DNA of 64,000 nucleotides from DATHBD01 sp035296325 (GCA_035296325.1 DATHBD010000081.1:62001-126000); one strand, 5' to 3'. Positions 42,891 through 52,554 are shown, numbered from the stretch's first letter. The notes: generated from the letters alone by a model not told the origin. Program-made: numbers and translations.

Positions 42891-45662
42891 CTATCCACCC
42901 GGTGGCGGGCTCGTGTGGATCGTCGGGTCGCCCTGGCGGATCCAGATCTGCGGGCTGTCCACGGGCGTGAACGCCCGGTCGCCGCCGGGTTCGCGGGTCG
43001 TCGGGACGGCGTCACCACCGGGCAGGTGCAGGATGAAGTTGACCGGCGCGGTGTCGTCGACAAGCGGGATGTCGTACTCGGCCCAGCCGTTCTCCACGCG
43101 GGTCACCGGCAACGGTGCGTCCCAGGTGATCCCGGCCAGTGCCGCCGGGTCGACCGCGGCACCCGACAGGTGCAGACCCCACTGGCCGTAGTCGCCGGCC
43201 GGTCGCAGGTAATGCACGGTCGCGGTGGTCGCCGGCGGCCCGGCCGCGCGGACCCGCCGGATCGCGCTGGTCACCCGGGTCCCGCCGGGTTCGGTCAGCG
43301 TCGCCCGGTACTCCACCACGGCATCCGCGGCGAGGTTCAGCGGGGCCAGGTCGTCGAAGGCGGTGTACGCCGGCGAGGAGGCGTCGCGGCCGATCGGGGT
43401 CCACGGGCCGCCGTTGACCCGCCGCTGGAAGCTCACCACGTGAGTGGCGCGATCCGGGTCGGCGGTGGCGCGGACCTCGACCGTGCCACGCACGCCACTG
43501 CCCTCCCGCGGCGACTCGATGGTCAGTGCCGGCGCGGGCACCACAGCCCGGCGCGCCGCACTGACCGCCTGGTGGCCGGCGTTGTCCAGCACCACGGCGC
43601 GGTACTGCACCGGCGTGCCCGGCCGGAGCCCGCTCACGTCGTGGTACACCCGGTACGGGGCGGTGTCGTCGGTGCCGATCGGCGCCCAGCGCCCGTTGCC
43701 GACCTTCGCGTAGTAGGTCACCGCGTAGAACGAAGACCCGCTCACCTGCGCCGAGACCTGCATGCGCCCCCGTGCTTCGGCCGCCGGAGCGGGCGCCTCG
43801 AGCGTGATCGCCGGGGCCGCCGTGGAGCGGGGAATCCGGTCAGCCGACCGGTACACCACCGTGGACAGTGGCGGCACCGTCAGCGACAGTGCGCGGTCCG
43901 CTCCGGACACCGCACGGGCCGGGCCGTCGCCGTACACCTTCCGGAAGTCGCCCCCGGCCAGGAACGTCGGCGCCGCGGCGGTCTGCGGCTGCTCGCTGTT
44001 GTTCAGCGCCACGACGTACTCGTGCTGCTGGCGGCGGTCGATCCGGGAAAACGCATACGCCCCCGCCCCGTCGCTCGCGTAGCGGTGCTGGTGTGCGCCA
44101 TCGCGCAGCGCCGGATGGGCCCGGGTCAGCGACGCCAACTGCCGGATCGACCGGTACATCGGGTGGGTGGCGACGAAGTTGTCCTGCGCGTGGGTCGCGT
44201 CGGTGCCGATCAGGTCATCGTCGAGGTAGCTGGGCACCTGGCTGGCGAAGAGGGTCTGCCGGGCGTCCTGGTCCCCGCCGGGGCCGGTGAAGCCCTGCTC
44301 GTCGCCGTAGTAGACGACCGGGTTGCCGCGGGAGAAGTACATCAGCTCGTGCGCCAGCCGGTCCCGGGCGAGCAATTCCGAGTCACCGGCACCCGGGTTG
44401 TCGGCCTGGATGAAGCTGCCGATCCGGCCCATGTCGTGGTTACCGAGGAAGGTGGGCAGTTGGTACACGTTGGAGTCCGCGTCGGTGTACCAGTCGTCGC
44501 CGGCGAAGAACGTGGCCAGCTGGCTGGTCGGCTGCCCGCGCGAGGCGAAGTCCCGCGCGGCCGCCTGGAACGGGAAGTCCAGCACCGCCTGCATCCGGTC
44601 CCGGGTGGTGAACTGCGACGTGAAGCTCTTCGTGGTGTCGAAGACCTCGCCGAACATGAAGAACTCGCGCTTGCCCTGCGCCCGGGCGTACTCCAGCACC
44701 CGTGGCCCGAACGTCTGCCAGAACTCGTCGTTCACGTGCTTCATCGTGTCGATGCGGAACCCGTCCACACCGAAGTCCCGGATCCACGCCTGATAGATCT
44801 CGATCATGCCTTCGACCACCCGGGGGTGCTCGGTGAACAGGTCGTCGAGGCCGAAGAAGTCGCCGTACAGGGAGTCCTCGCCGGTGAACGTGGTGTCACC
44901 GCGGTTGTGGTAGAGCGTCACGTCGTTGAGCCAGGCCGGCACCTTGAGGTCGGCCTCGCCGGGGCCCAGCACCGGCGTGTACGGGAACGAGGTGGCCGGG
45001 TCCAGCGCCGGGAAGGTGGAGCTGGCGGCATGGTCGCGGTCGTCGAACGGGGTACCGGCCGCCGTCCGGTACGGCTCGCGGTCCTTCGACACGTACGGCT
45101 GGCGGGCGCCCTCGGCGTAGCCGATCACGTCGGCGGTGTGGTTGGTGATGATGTCGAAGTACACCTTCATGCCCCGGGCATGTGCGGCGTCGACGAGTGC
45201 CCGGAGCTCGGCGTTGCTGCCCAGGTGCGGGTCGATCTGGGTGAAGTCGGTGATCCAGTACCCGTGGTAGCCGGCCGACGGGCCGTCCTCGAGCTGTACC
45301 GCCTTGTTCTTGAAGCTCGGGGTCAACCAGAGTGAGGTGGTGCCCAGGTCCCGGATGTAGTCGATCCGGTTGAGCAGGCCGCGCAGATCACCGCCGTTGT
45401 AGAAGCCCTTGGCGGTCGGGTCGAACCCGGACACGAGCCGGTCGGCGGGCAGTCCGCCGGTGTCGTTGGCGCGGTCCCCGTTGTCGAACCGGTCCGCCAT
45501 CACGAAGTAGAAGTTCTCGTCGGTGACCGGCGCCCGCAGCGAATGCCGCCCGGAGAGTCCGCCCCGGTCACCGGTCCCGGGCTCGGCGGCGGCAGGGGTG
45601 GCGGTGGCCAACCCGGCGAGCACGGCGGACAGCAGCACGGCGAGCACACGGCGGACAGGCAT
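42891..45662 (-). CDS. Secreted GH13 alpha-amylase/pullulanase-type enzyme
   Basis: 923 residues, ATG 45662 with GAGGAGG upstream; five codons upstream are not conserved. Signal peptide (about 1-27), GH13 barrel (about 45-480) with region I IITNHTADV, region II DGFRIDTMKHV (nucleophile Asp), region III FMFGEVFD (acid Glu) and region IV FLGNHDMGR, then a beta domain, two Ig-like repeats (about 540-770; WAPIGTDDTAPYRVYHDVSGL and WTPIGRDASSPAYTAFDDLAPL) and a C-terminal PUD/CBM41-like domain (HYLRPAGDYGQWGLHLSG...VNFILHLPGGD). It should act on starch or glycogen-type glucans outside the cell. Confidence 0.92.
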   Translation of the reverse strand: MPVRRVLAVLLSAVLAGLATATPAAAEPGTGDRGGLSGRHSLRAPVTDENFYFVMADRFDNGDRANDTGGLPADRLVSGFDPTAKGFYNGGDLRGLLNRIDYIRDLGTTSLWLTPSFKNKAVQLEDGPSAGYHGYWITDFTQIDPHLGSNAELRALVDAAHARGMKVYFDIITNHTADVIGYAEGARQPYVSKDREPYRTAAGTPFDDRDHAASSTFPALDPATSFPYTPVLGPGEADLKVPAWLNDVTLYHNRGDTTFTGEDSLYGDFFGLDDLFTEHPRVVEGMIEIYQAWIRDFGVDGFRIDTMKHVNDEFWQTFGPRVLEYARAQGKREFFMFGEVFDTTKSFTSQFTTRDRMQAVLDFPFQAAARDFASRGQPTSQLATFFAGDDWYTDADSNVYQLPTFLGNHDMGRIGSFIQADNPGAGDSELLARDRLAHELMYFSRGNPVVYYGDEQGFTGPGGDQDARQTLFASQVPSYLDDDLIGTDATHAQDNFVATHPMYRSIRQLASLTRAHPALRDGAHQHRYASDGAGAYAFSRIDRRQQHEYVVALNNSEQPQTAAAPTFLAGGDFRKVYGDGPARAVSGADRALSLTVPPLSTVVYRSADRIPRSTAAPAITLEAPAPAAEARGRMQVSAQVSGSSFYAVTYYAKVGNGRWAPIGTDDTAPYRVYHDVSGLRPGTPVQYRAVVLDNAGHQAVSAARRAVVPAPALTIESPREGSGVRGTVEVRATADPDRATHVVSFQRRVNGGPWTPIGRDASSPAYTAFDDLAPLNLAADAVVEYRATLTEPGGTRVTSAIRRVRAAGPPATTATVHYLRPAGDYGQWGLHLSGAAVDPAALAGITWDAPLPVTRVENGWAEYDIPLVDDTAPVNFILHLPGGDAVPTTREPGGDRAFTPVDSPQIWIRQGDPTIHTSPPPGG

Positions 45663-45772
45663 CGTCGCCCTCCTCAAGGGTCGTCCTCGTCGTGACGATA
45701 CTCAGCGGCGTGCGGAATTCAACGGTTCGTTGCCGGCCCCGGCGTCTGCGCGCCGGCATATGGTGACTGACC

Positions 45773-46168
45773 ATGACGTACACCCCCGATCCCCGGGTCG
45801 ACGCCTACATCGACGCGCTGCCGGATTGGCAGCAGGCGATCTGCCGCGAGGTCCGCGAGCTCGTCCACGCCGCCGACCCCGAGGTGGAGGAGACCATCAA
45901 GCGCACGGTCCAGCCGTACTTCGTCCTGCAGGGAAACATCTGTGCGCTGCTGGCGGCGAAGACCCACGTCAACGTCTTCCTGTACGACGGCGCGATGGTC
46001 CCTGACCCGGCAGGCATCATCACCGCCGGGCACGACAACACCACGGCCCGCACGGTGGCGTTCCGCCGCGGGGACCCGATCCACGCGGCGGCCCTCACCG
46101 CGATGTTCCGGCAGATCATCGCGAACAACCGCGCCGGCGGCTGGCGCAGGCTCAAACGCGGCCAGTAA
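45773..46168 (+). CDS. DUF1801 domain-containing protein
   Basis: 131 residues covering one DUF1801 (YdhG-like) fold: VDAYIDALPDWQQAICREVRELVHAADPEVEETIKRTVQPYFVLQGNICALLAAKTHVNVFLYDGA. Soluble, no membrane or signal segments. The family is common and uncharacterised, with an iron- or nucleic-acid-binding role suggested only by structure. It is monocistronic here. Confidence 0.88.
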   Translation: MTYTPDPRVDAYIDALPDWQQAICREVRELVHAADPEVEETIKRTVQPYFVLQGNICALLAAKTHVNVFLYDGAMVPDPAGIITAGHDNTTARTVAFRRGDPIHAAALTAMFRQIIANNRAGGWRRLKRGQ

Positions 46169-46189
46169 CGTTGCTCAATGCCACCGGCG

Positions 46190-46213
46190 CCGGCCGCCGG
46201 CCGCCGGCCGCCG
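46190..46213 (+). repeat. 7-bp tandem repeat CCGGCCG x3.4
   Basis: Three perfect copies of CCGGCCG plus a partial fourth between the DUF1801 gene and the potassium permease gene. Short-period GC repeat; may form a hairpin. Confidence 0.8.
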
Positions 46214-46275
46214 TCCACCGGGCGTCAAGGCCGCGCCAAGGCTGCGGCTGTCCGCGTTAAGACCACGCCAAGATC

Positions 46276-48270
46276 ATGGACGGAACGGTCGCACCCGCCT
46301 TCACTGACGGTGTGCTGACATCGTTGAAACGTGTGGTGGTGGGCCGCCCGCTGCGCAGTGACCGGCTGGGCGACACGCTGCTGCCCAAGCGGCTGGCGTT
46401 GCCGGTCTTCGCGAGCGACCCGCTGTCGTCGGTGGCCTACGCGACGCAGGAGATTCTGCTCGTCCTGACGCTGGGCGGGCTGGCGTACCTGTACCTGGCG
46501 CCGTGGGTGGCCCTGGCCGTGGTGCTCCTGCTCGCGGTGGTGGTTGCGTCCTACCGGCAGGTGGTCCGCGCCTACCCCAACGGCGGCGGGTCGTACGAGG
46601 TGGCCAGCCGGAACCTCGGCCCGTCCGCCGGGTTAGTGGTCGCCGCGGCGCTGATGGTGGACTACGTGATGACGGTGGCGGTGTCGGTGGCGGCCGGCGT
46701 GGACAACATCATTTCGGCGGTGCCGTCCCTCAACGGGTACCGGGTCGGCATCTGCGTCGGCTTCGTCGTGGTGTTGACGGGAATGAACCTGCGCGGAGTG
46801 CGGGAGTCCGGCAAGACGTTCGCCTGGCCGACGTACCTCTTCATCGCCGGCGTACTGACGCTGATCACGGTCGGGTTGAGCCGGGCGGTGGCCGGGGATC
46901 CACCGGTGGCGGAGTCGGCCGGTTGGGAGGTACGCCCGGAACAGGTCGGGCTCACCGGGCTGGCGCTGGCGCTGCTGACGATGCGGGCGTTCGCGTCCGG
47001 ATGTACGGCGCTGACCGGCGTGGAGGCGATCTCCAACGGCGTACCGTCATTCCGGCCGCCGAAGAGCGAGAACGCCGCCCGGACGATGCTCGCGATGGGG
47101 GTCACCGCGATCACCATGTTCGCCGGCATCACCACGTTGGCGTTGACCGCGAAGGTCCGGGTCGCCGAGCACACCTGCGACCTGATCGGATTTCCCGGCA
47201 ACTGCGAAACCGACCCGCAGCGTACGGTCATCGCCCAGCTCGCGGCCGCCGTCTTCGGCGACAACGGCGTGGGCTTCTTCTACATGCAGGCCGCTACCGC
47301 GCTGATCCTGATCCTCGCCGCGAACACCGCGTTCAACGGGTTCCCGATGCTCGGCTCGATCCTGGCGCAGGACCGGTACCTCCCGCGCCAGCTGCACACA
47401 CGGGGCGACCGGCTGGCCTTCTCCAACGGCATCGTCCTGCTGGCCATCGTCGCGGCGGCACTGATCTACCTGTTCGACGGCTCGGTGACCAAGCTGATCC
47501 AGCTTTACATCCTCGGCGTGTTCACCTCGTTCACGCTCAGCCAGATCGGGATGGTCCGGCACTGGAACCGGGAGCTGGCGACGGATCAGGGCGTCCCGGC
47601 CCGGCGGCGGATGCAGCGGGCCCGGGTGATCAACGGCGTCGGGGCGCTCCTCACCGGCCTGGTCCTGATCATCGTGCTCGCCACGAAGTTCACCCACGGC
47701 GCGTACCTCGTCGTGATCGCCATCCCGGTGCTCTACGCCGTGATGCGGGCCATCCGTCGGCACTACAACCGGGTCGCCGTTGAACTCGAGCCCGAGCCGG
47801 GCGGGATCATCCTTCCGCCGCGGGTGCACTCCGTGGTGCTCGTGTCCCGCCTGCACCGACCCACGCTGCAGGCGCTGGCGTACGCGCAGGCGACCCGCCC
47901 GGACAGCCTCGTCGCGGTGACGGTGGCGACCTCCGACGAGGACGTGCGGCGGCTGCAGGAGCAGTGGGCCGAGCGGACCATCCGGATACCGCTGACCGTG
48001 CTGGACGCCCCGTACCGCGACATCACCACCCCGGTGTTGCAGTACCTGGCACGGCTGCGCCAGGACGGCCCGCGCGACCTGGTGGTGGTCTACATTCCCG
48101 AGTATGTGGTCGGGCGGTGGTGGGAGCAGCTGCTGCACAACCAGAGCGCCCTGCGGCTCAAGGCCCGGCTGCTGTTTCAGCGGCGGGTCATGGTCGTCAG
48201 CGTGCCGTGGCAGATGGAGTCAAGTCAGGCTGAACACAAGCAGACGCTTGTCGACGCGGACCGGCGCTGA
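46276..48270 (+). CDS. KimA-like APC-superfamily potassium permease
   Basis: 664 residues with about twelve membrane helices (about 45-480) and a soluble C-terminal domain (about 510-650). The order and wording of motifs (LKRVVVGRPLRS, FASDPLSSVAYATQEIL, SYRQVVRAYPNGGGSYEVA, MVDYVMTVAVSVAAGVDNI, SGCTALTGVEAISNGVP, LILAANTAFNGFPMLGSIL, GDRLAFSNGI) closely follow Bacillus KimA/YdaO, a high-affinity K+/H+ symporter controlled by c-di-AMP. The tail (VVLVSRLHRPTLQALAYAQA..., DLVVVYIPEY) is the USP-like domain of that family. Downstream Kdp-type regulators support a potassium role; amino-acid transport is the alternative. Confidence 0.85.
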   Translation: MDGTVAPAFTDGVLTSLKRVVVGRPLRSDRLGDTLLPKRLALPVFASDPLSSVAYATQEILLVLTLGGLAYLYLAPWVALAVVLLLAVVVASYRQVVRAYPNGGGSYEVASRNLGPSAGLVVAAALMVDYVMTVAVSVAAGVDNIISAVPSLNGYRVGICVGFVVVLTGMNLRGVRESGKTFAWPTYLFIAGVLTLITVGLSRAVAGDPPVAESAGWEVRPEQVGLTGLALALLTMRAFASGCTALTGVEAISNGVPSFRPPKSENAARTMLAMGVTAITMFAGITTLALTAKVRVAEHTCDLIGFPGNCETDPQRTVIAQLAAAVFGDNGVGFFYMQAATALILILAANTAFNGFPMLGSILAQDRYLPRQLHTRGDRLAFSNGIVLLAIVAAALIYLFDGSVTKLIQLYILGVFTSFTLSQIGMVRHWNRELATDQGVPARRRMQRARVINGVGALLTGLVLIIVLATKFTHGAYLVVIAIPVLYAVMRAIRRHYNRVAVELEPEPGGIILPPRVHSVVLVSRLHRPTLQALAYAQATRPDSLVAVTVATSDEDVRRLQEQWAERTIRIPLTVLDAPYRDITTPVLQYLARLRQDGPRDLVVVYIPEYVVGRWWEQLLHNQSALRLKARLLFQRRVMVVSVPWQMESSQAEHKQTLVDADRR

Positions 48271-48354
48271 GCCACATCGGAGGGCACGGTAACCACATCG
48301 ATCGCGCAGCCGGCCCGCCCGGGTCCACCGCCGGGGTCCGGCCACGTCACCCGG

Positions 48355-49710
48355 GTGCGGTGGGTGTGGCTCGCCGCGGCGATGGCCGGGCTGATCGGCA
48401 TGACCGCCGCGCTGGTGCCGCTGCGCGCGGAGCTTTCGATGGCGAGCGTCGTCCTGCTCTATCTGGTCCCGGTGGTGATCACCGCGGCCACCGGTGGTCG
48501 GTGGCTCCCGGCCGTCACCGCCGTGGTGGCTGACCTGGTCGTCAACTTCTTCTACGTGCCGCCGTACCACACCCTGGTCGTGGAGAGCCGCGACCACCTC
48601 ATCGTCCTGTTCGTGTATCTGCTGGTCGCGGGCACGATCAGCATCGCGGTGGATGTCGCTGCCCGGCACCGCGCCCGGGCCGGACGCTCAGCGGTCGAGG
48701 CGGCGCTGCTGGCCCGGGCCAGCACCACACCGATTGACGGCAGTGCTGTCGGCCAGCTCCTCGACCAGGTCCGCTCGGCGTACCGGATGACCACGGTCGC
48801 CCTCACCGACGGCGCACAACTGATCGAGCAGGTGGGGCCGGCGGGTGCCGGGACGCCCGCGCTGGAGGTCCCGGCCGGGCCGACGATGCGACTGGTGGCC
48901 TGGGGACCCGGCCTGTTCGCCGAGGACCGCACGGCGCTCACCCGGCTCGCGGCCGCGGCGGCCCGCGCCGTGGAAACCCGGCGGTTGGCCGGGCAGGCGG
49001 CCCGGGCGACGGAGCTGGCCCACATCGACGAGGTACGGGCGGCGCTGCTCAACGCCGTGGGCCACGACCTGCGTACGCCGCTGGCCGGGATCAAGGCTGC
49101 CATCTCCAGCCTGCGCCAACCCGACGTGCGATGGCACCCCGACGACCGGGCCGAACTGCTCGCCACCGTCGAGGAATCCACCGACCGACTCAGCGGGCTG
49201 GTGGAGAACCTGCTCTCGCTCAGCCGACTTCAGGCCGGCGTACTGTCGGTGCACGCCCGGCCCACCCCGCTCGACGCCGTGGTCGCGCAGGCGCTGCTGA
49301 ACACCGACACCGGGGGTACGGACATCGAGGTGGACGTACCGGACGACCTGCCACCGGCACTGGCCGATCCGGGGTTGCTGGAACGGGTGGTGGCCAACCT
49401 CGTCGCGAACGCCTGCGCGGCCAGCCCACCGGACCGGGCGGTCCGCGTGTCCGGCGCCAGCGACGCGTCCCTGCTCCGGCTCCAGGTGATCGACCACGGG
49501 CCCGGCATCCCGGTCGGTGACCGCGCCGGGGTCTTCGCCCCGTTCCAACGCCTCAACGACTCGGGGCCGGGCGGGCTCGGTCTCGGCCTGGCCATCGCCC
49601 GTGGCTTCACCGAGGCGCAGCGCGGGCAACTGACGCTGAGCGATACGCCGGGCGGCGGCCTCACCGCCACCATCACCATGCCGGCCGTCCAGCCGGTAGC
49701 CGCCGGATGA
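48355..49710 (+). CDS. KdpD-type sensor histidine kinase lacking the N-terminal KdpD domain
   Basis: 451 residues if started at the first GTG. Four clustered membrane helices (DUF4118, about 2-100), a linker with a GAF-like region (about 105-210), the H-box LLNAVGHDLRTPLAGIKAAI, N-box VVANLVANACAAS and G boxes VIDHGPGIP and GGLGLGLAIARGF. The cytosolic KdpD/USP sensor domains of E. coli KdpD are absent. A good ribosome-binding site (GGAGGG, 48279-48284) lies 66 bp upstream and is followed in frame by GTA and a protein-like leader, so the true start may be there with a rare or altered codon. It is coupled to the regulator by an ATGA overlap. Confidence 0.88.
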   Translation: MRWVWLAAAMAGLIGMTAALVPLRAELSMASVVLLYLVPVVITAATGGRWLPAVTAVVADLVVNFFYVPPYHTLVVESRDHLIVLFVYLLVAGTISIAVDVAARHRARAGRSAVEAALLARASTTPIDGSAVGQLLDQVRSAYRMTTVALTDGAQLIEQVGPAGAGTPALEVPAGPTMRLVAWGPGLFAEDRTALTRLAAAAARAVETRRLAGQAARATELAHIDEVRAALLNAVGHDLRTPLAGIKAAISSLRQPDVRWHPDDRAELLATVEESTDRLSGLVENLLSLSRLQAGVLSVHARPTPLDAVVAQALLNTDTGGTDIEVDVPDDLPPALADPGLLERVVANLVANACAASPPDRAVRVSGASDASLLRLQVIDHGPGIPVGDRAGVFAPFQRLNDSGPGGLGLGLAIARGFTEAQRGQLTLSDTPGGGLTATITMPAVQPVAAG

Positions 49711-50399
49711 GCCGGATCCTGCTGGTCGACGATGACGCCCAGCTCCTCCGGGCGCTACGGATCAACCTGACCGCCCGCCGGTACGAGGTGACCATCGCAT
49801 CGGACGCCACGACCGCCCTCGCCGTGGCCGCCCGCGCAGCGCCCGACCTCACCATCGTCGACCTCGGACTGCCGGACCTGGACGGCATCACCGTCATCGA
49901 AGGGTTACGCGGCTGGAGCACCGCACCGATCATCGTGTTGTCGGCCCGCCATGCGGAACCGGCCAAGGTGGCCGCGCTGGATGCCGGCGCGGACGACTAC
50001 ATCACCAAGCCGTTCGGCATGGACGAGCTTCTGGCCCGGGTCCGGGCCGCGCTGCGCCGGTCGACCCCGACCACGGAAACCGCGGTGCTGAGCACCGGGG
50101 CGTTCACCATCGACCTGGCCGCGAAGCGGGTGAGCACAGCCACCGGCGTGGAGATCCGCCTCACGCCGACCGAGTGGCACCTCCTCGAGGTGCTGGCGCG
50201 CCACCCGGACAAGCTCATCAGCCACAAGCAGTTGCTGCGCGAGGTATGGGGGCCGGCGTACCAGACCGAAACCAATTATCTGCGCGTGCACTTCGCCAAC
50301 CTGCGCCGCAAGCTCGAACCGGAACCGAACCGGCCACGCTACATCCGGACCGAGCCCGGCCTGGGCTACCGACTCGACCTCGCCGGCACGGGCAGATGA
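49707..50399 (+). CDS. KdpE-like OmpR-family response regulator
   Basis: 230 residues, ATG overlapping the kinase stop. Receiver (LVDDDAQ, phospho-Asp in LTIVDLGLPDLDG, Lys in DDYITKPFGM) and winged helix (LTPTEWHLLEVLARHPDKLISHKQLLREVWGPAYQTETNYLRVHFANLRRKLE). The TETNYLRVHFANLRRKLE pattern is typical of KdpE. It probably controls the KimA-like gene upstream in response to the KdpD-type kinase. Confidence 0.92.
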   Translation: MSRILLVDDDAQLLRALRINLTARRYEVTIASDATTALAVAARAAPDLTIVDLGLPDLDGITVIEGLRGWSTAPIIVLSARHAEPAKVAALDAGADDYITKPFGMDELLARVRAALRRSTPTTETAVLSTGAFTIDLAAKRVSTATGVEIRLTPTEWHLLEVLARHPDKLISHKQLLREVWGPAYQTETNYLRVHFANLRRKLEPEPNRPRYIRTEPGLGYRLDLAGTGR

Positions 50400-50403
50400 C
50401 GCA

Positions 50404-51429
50404 CTACTCCGGGCCGAGCAGCGCGACCAGCGCGGCGTCACCCTGCAAAAGCGTCGGCGGCCCGTTGACCGGGGCGGTCATGACCCGCTGGCATCCGTCG
50501 AGTTCCACGTAGTAGCCCTCGCCCGGGCCGTCCACCGACCCGAACAACGCGAAGCGGCTGGCGTGCATGGTGCAGGCCCGCGCCGGGGTCCTCGACCGCA
50601 GTGCCGCATCGATCCCGGCCAGCCGCTCCGCCGGCAGGACCAGGCCGTACTCGAAGGTCCCGGCCGGCTTGACGCTCCCCTGCTCACTGGGCGGAACCCG
50701 GTAGGCACAGAGGCGGATCGGCGCCCTCAGCGGCTTCGGCGCCGGAGCGCCCTCGGTCCGGGCCCCAGAAGCCGCTTCGACCGAGATCATGTCGGCATGG
50801 GACTGGCCGCACCCCGCGGCCACCGCCCCGGCCGACTCGAGCTCGTACAGGGGGTGGCTGGACACCAGCGTCGACTTCAGGTCGGTAACCGCCCGGCGTA
50901 CCTCGATGCGGATCTTCCTGCAGCTGTCCAGAGGCGTTCCCGGTCGCACCCACCGCCCCTGCGCGTCCAGCAGCACGAAGAACGGCACCGTCGGCAGGTC
51001 CATGGTGCACGCCTCCGTCGTGGGCGCCTCGTCAGGAAGGCGCAGCGCGGCGACGAGGTCGGCGATGTCGTCGGCGCGGCTCTCCGTCGCCACCATGTCC
51101 TCGCCGCCATCCGCGCGCCGCTGTGCCCGACGGTCACAGACGACGGCGGCCACGGGAGCGAAACTGCCGTCGAGGCGCGCCAGCATCCTGGCATTGGCGT
51201 CCTCCGGCACCGGGAGCCCGGGATCGGCGGACGGGGCGCCCGAGGGCGGTGCCGTCGCCTCGGCGCACGACGTCCAGCGCGGCTCCACCGGGAGAGGGCC
51301 GGTCGGAAGATCCGCGACACCGCTCGGCGCCGCTTCCGGCGTCCTGCCGGGGGCCGGGCCGCAGGCCACCAATGCGATCAACGCGAGTGCCGCCCCTGCG
51401 ATACCGGACGCCCGTACGGATGAACGCAT
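50404..51429 (-). CDS. Lipoprotein of unknown function
   Basis: 341 residues, ATG 51429 with GAGGAGG upstream. An n-region plus hydrophobic h-region ends in LIALVAC, a lipobox with Cys at about residue 23, so the protein should be lipid-anchored outside the membrane. The mature part is Pro/Ala-rich at first and then beta-rich, with several Cys (CAEATA, CDRRAQ, CTMDLP, CRKIRIE, CGQSH, CAYRVP, CTMHAS, CQRVM). No known domain was recognised. It converges with the KdpE-like gene. Confidence 0.75.
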   Translation of the reverse strand: MRSSVRASGIAGAALALIALVACGPAPGRTPEAAPSGVADLPTGPLPVEPRWTSCAEATAPPSGAPSADPGLPVPEDANARMLARLDGSFAPVAAVVCDRRAQRRADGGEDMVATESRADDIADLVAALRLPDEAPTTEACTMDLPTVPFFVLLDAQGRWVRPGTPLDSCRKIRIEVRRAVTDLKSTLVSSHPLYELESAGAVAAGCGQSHADMISVEAASGARTEGAPAPKPLRAPIRLCAYRVPPSEQGSVKPAGTFEYGLVLPAERLAGIDAALRSRTPARACTMHASRFALFGSVDGPGEGYYVELDGCQRVMTAPVNGPPTLLQGDAALVALLGPE

Positions 51430-51504
51430 GCCGACCTCCTCAACCCTTGAACAGGTAGGACGCGGCCGGGCCACTCGCGGTTCCACCCGGGAAGGTGGCT
51501 CGCC

Positions 51505-52554
51505 TCAGAGGTGCGGGCCGAGGAGGGTGAGGTCGGCCGGCGAGAGGCGGTCGCTCGCGGTCTTGGCCTGATGCCAGTACGGGTAGAGCAGTGGCGGCGC
51601 GCTCGCCGCATCGAGTCGGGCCCGCTCCTGCGCGCTGAGGCTGAGCTCGGCGGCGGCCAGATTGTCGGCCAGTTGCTCAGCGGTGCGGGCGCCGATCACC
51701 AGCGAGGTGACCGCCGGCTTGCCGAGCAGGTACGCCAGCGCCACCTGGGCGGCCGACACCCCGTGGTCGGCACCGATCTCCAGCAGGACCTCGACCGTGT
51801 CGTACAGCCGCTCCTGGTCGTAGACCGGGGGCTCGTTCCACTCGGTGAGCTGGCGGGAGCCCTCCGGGGCCTGGTGCCCGCGCCGGTACTTGCCGGAGAG
51901 CAGCCCACCCGCGAGCGGACTCCACACCAGCACCCCGAGGCCCTGGTCCACCGCGGCCGGGATCAGCTCGTACTCGGCGTCGCGGGACTGCAACGAGTAG
52001 TAGATCTGCTGGCTGACGAACCGGGGAAGCCCGTGCCGATCGGCCACGCCGAGCGCCTTGAGCAGTTGCCAGCCGGCGTAGTTGGACATGCCGACGTAGC
52101 GCACCTTGCCGGAGCTGACCAGCGTGTCGAGCGCTTCAAGGGTCTCCTCGAGCGGGGTGAGGCCGTCCCACTCGTGCACCTGGTAGAGGTCGATGTGGTC
52201 GGTGCCCAGGCGGCGCAGGCTCGCCTCGCATCCGGCGAGGATGTGGTGCCGCGACAGGCCGGCGTCGTTGGGCCCGGACCCCATCGGCATGCGTACCTTC
52301 GTGGCCAGCAGCACCTCGTCGCGCCGGCCCTTCACAACCGCACCGACGATTTCCTCGGAGAGGCCGCTGGAGTACACGTCGGCGGTGTCGATCAGGTTCA
52401 CGCCGGCGTCCAGACACTGGTCCACCTGACGGCGGGCCTCGTCGACGTCGGTCGTGCCGACGTTGGCGAAACCGCCACGGCCGCCGAAGGTCATCGTGCC
52501 CATGGTGAGCACGGAAATCCGGAGGCCGGACCGGCCGAGTGCGCGATATTCCAC
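51505..52554 (-). CDS. Aldo/keto reductase
   Basis: 349 residues, (beta/alpha)8 NADPH-dependent reductase. The catalytic tetrad is visible: Asp and Tyr in LIDTADVYSSG, Lys in LLATKVRMPM and His in YQVHEWDG. It also has GMSNYAGWQL, WSPLAGGLLSGKYRRG and the nucleotide-binding LVIGARTAEQLADNLAA. The substrate, a small aldehyde, ketone or sugar, is not indicated by the context. Confidence 0.93.
   Translation of the reverse strand: MEYRALGRSGLRISVLTMGTMTFGGRGGFANVGTTDVDEARRQVDQCLDAGVNLIDTADVYSSGLSEEIVGAVVKGRRDEVLLATKVRMPMGSGPNDAGLSRHHILAGCEASLRRLGTDHIDLYQVHEWDGLTPLEETLEALDTLVSSGKVRYVGMSNYAGWQLLKALGVADRHGLPRFVSQQIYYSLQSRDAEYELIPAAVDQGLGVLVWSPLAGGLLSGKYRRGHQAPEGSRQLTEWNEPPVYDQERLYDTVEVLLEIGADHGVSAAQVALAYLLGKPAVTSLVIGARTAEQLADNLAAAELSLSAQERARLDAASAPPLLYPYWHQAKTASDRLSPADLTLLGPHL

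Noticed and set aside
46169..46275. Possible c-di-AMP (ydaO) riboswitch before the KimA-like gene
   Set aside because: Only about 107 bp are available and they hold a GC tandem repeat; the conserved ydaO elements were not seen.
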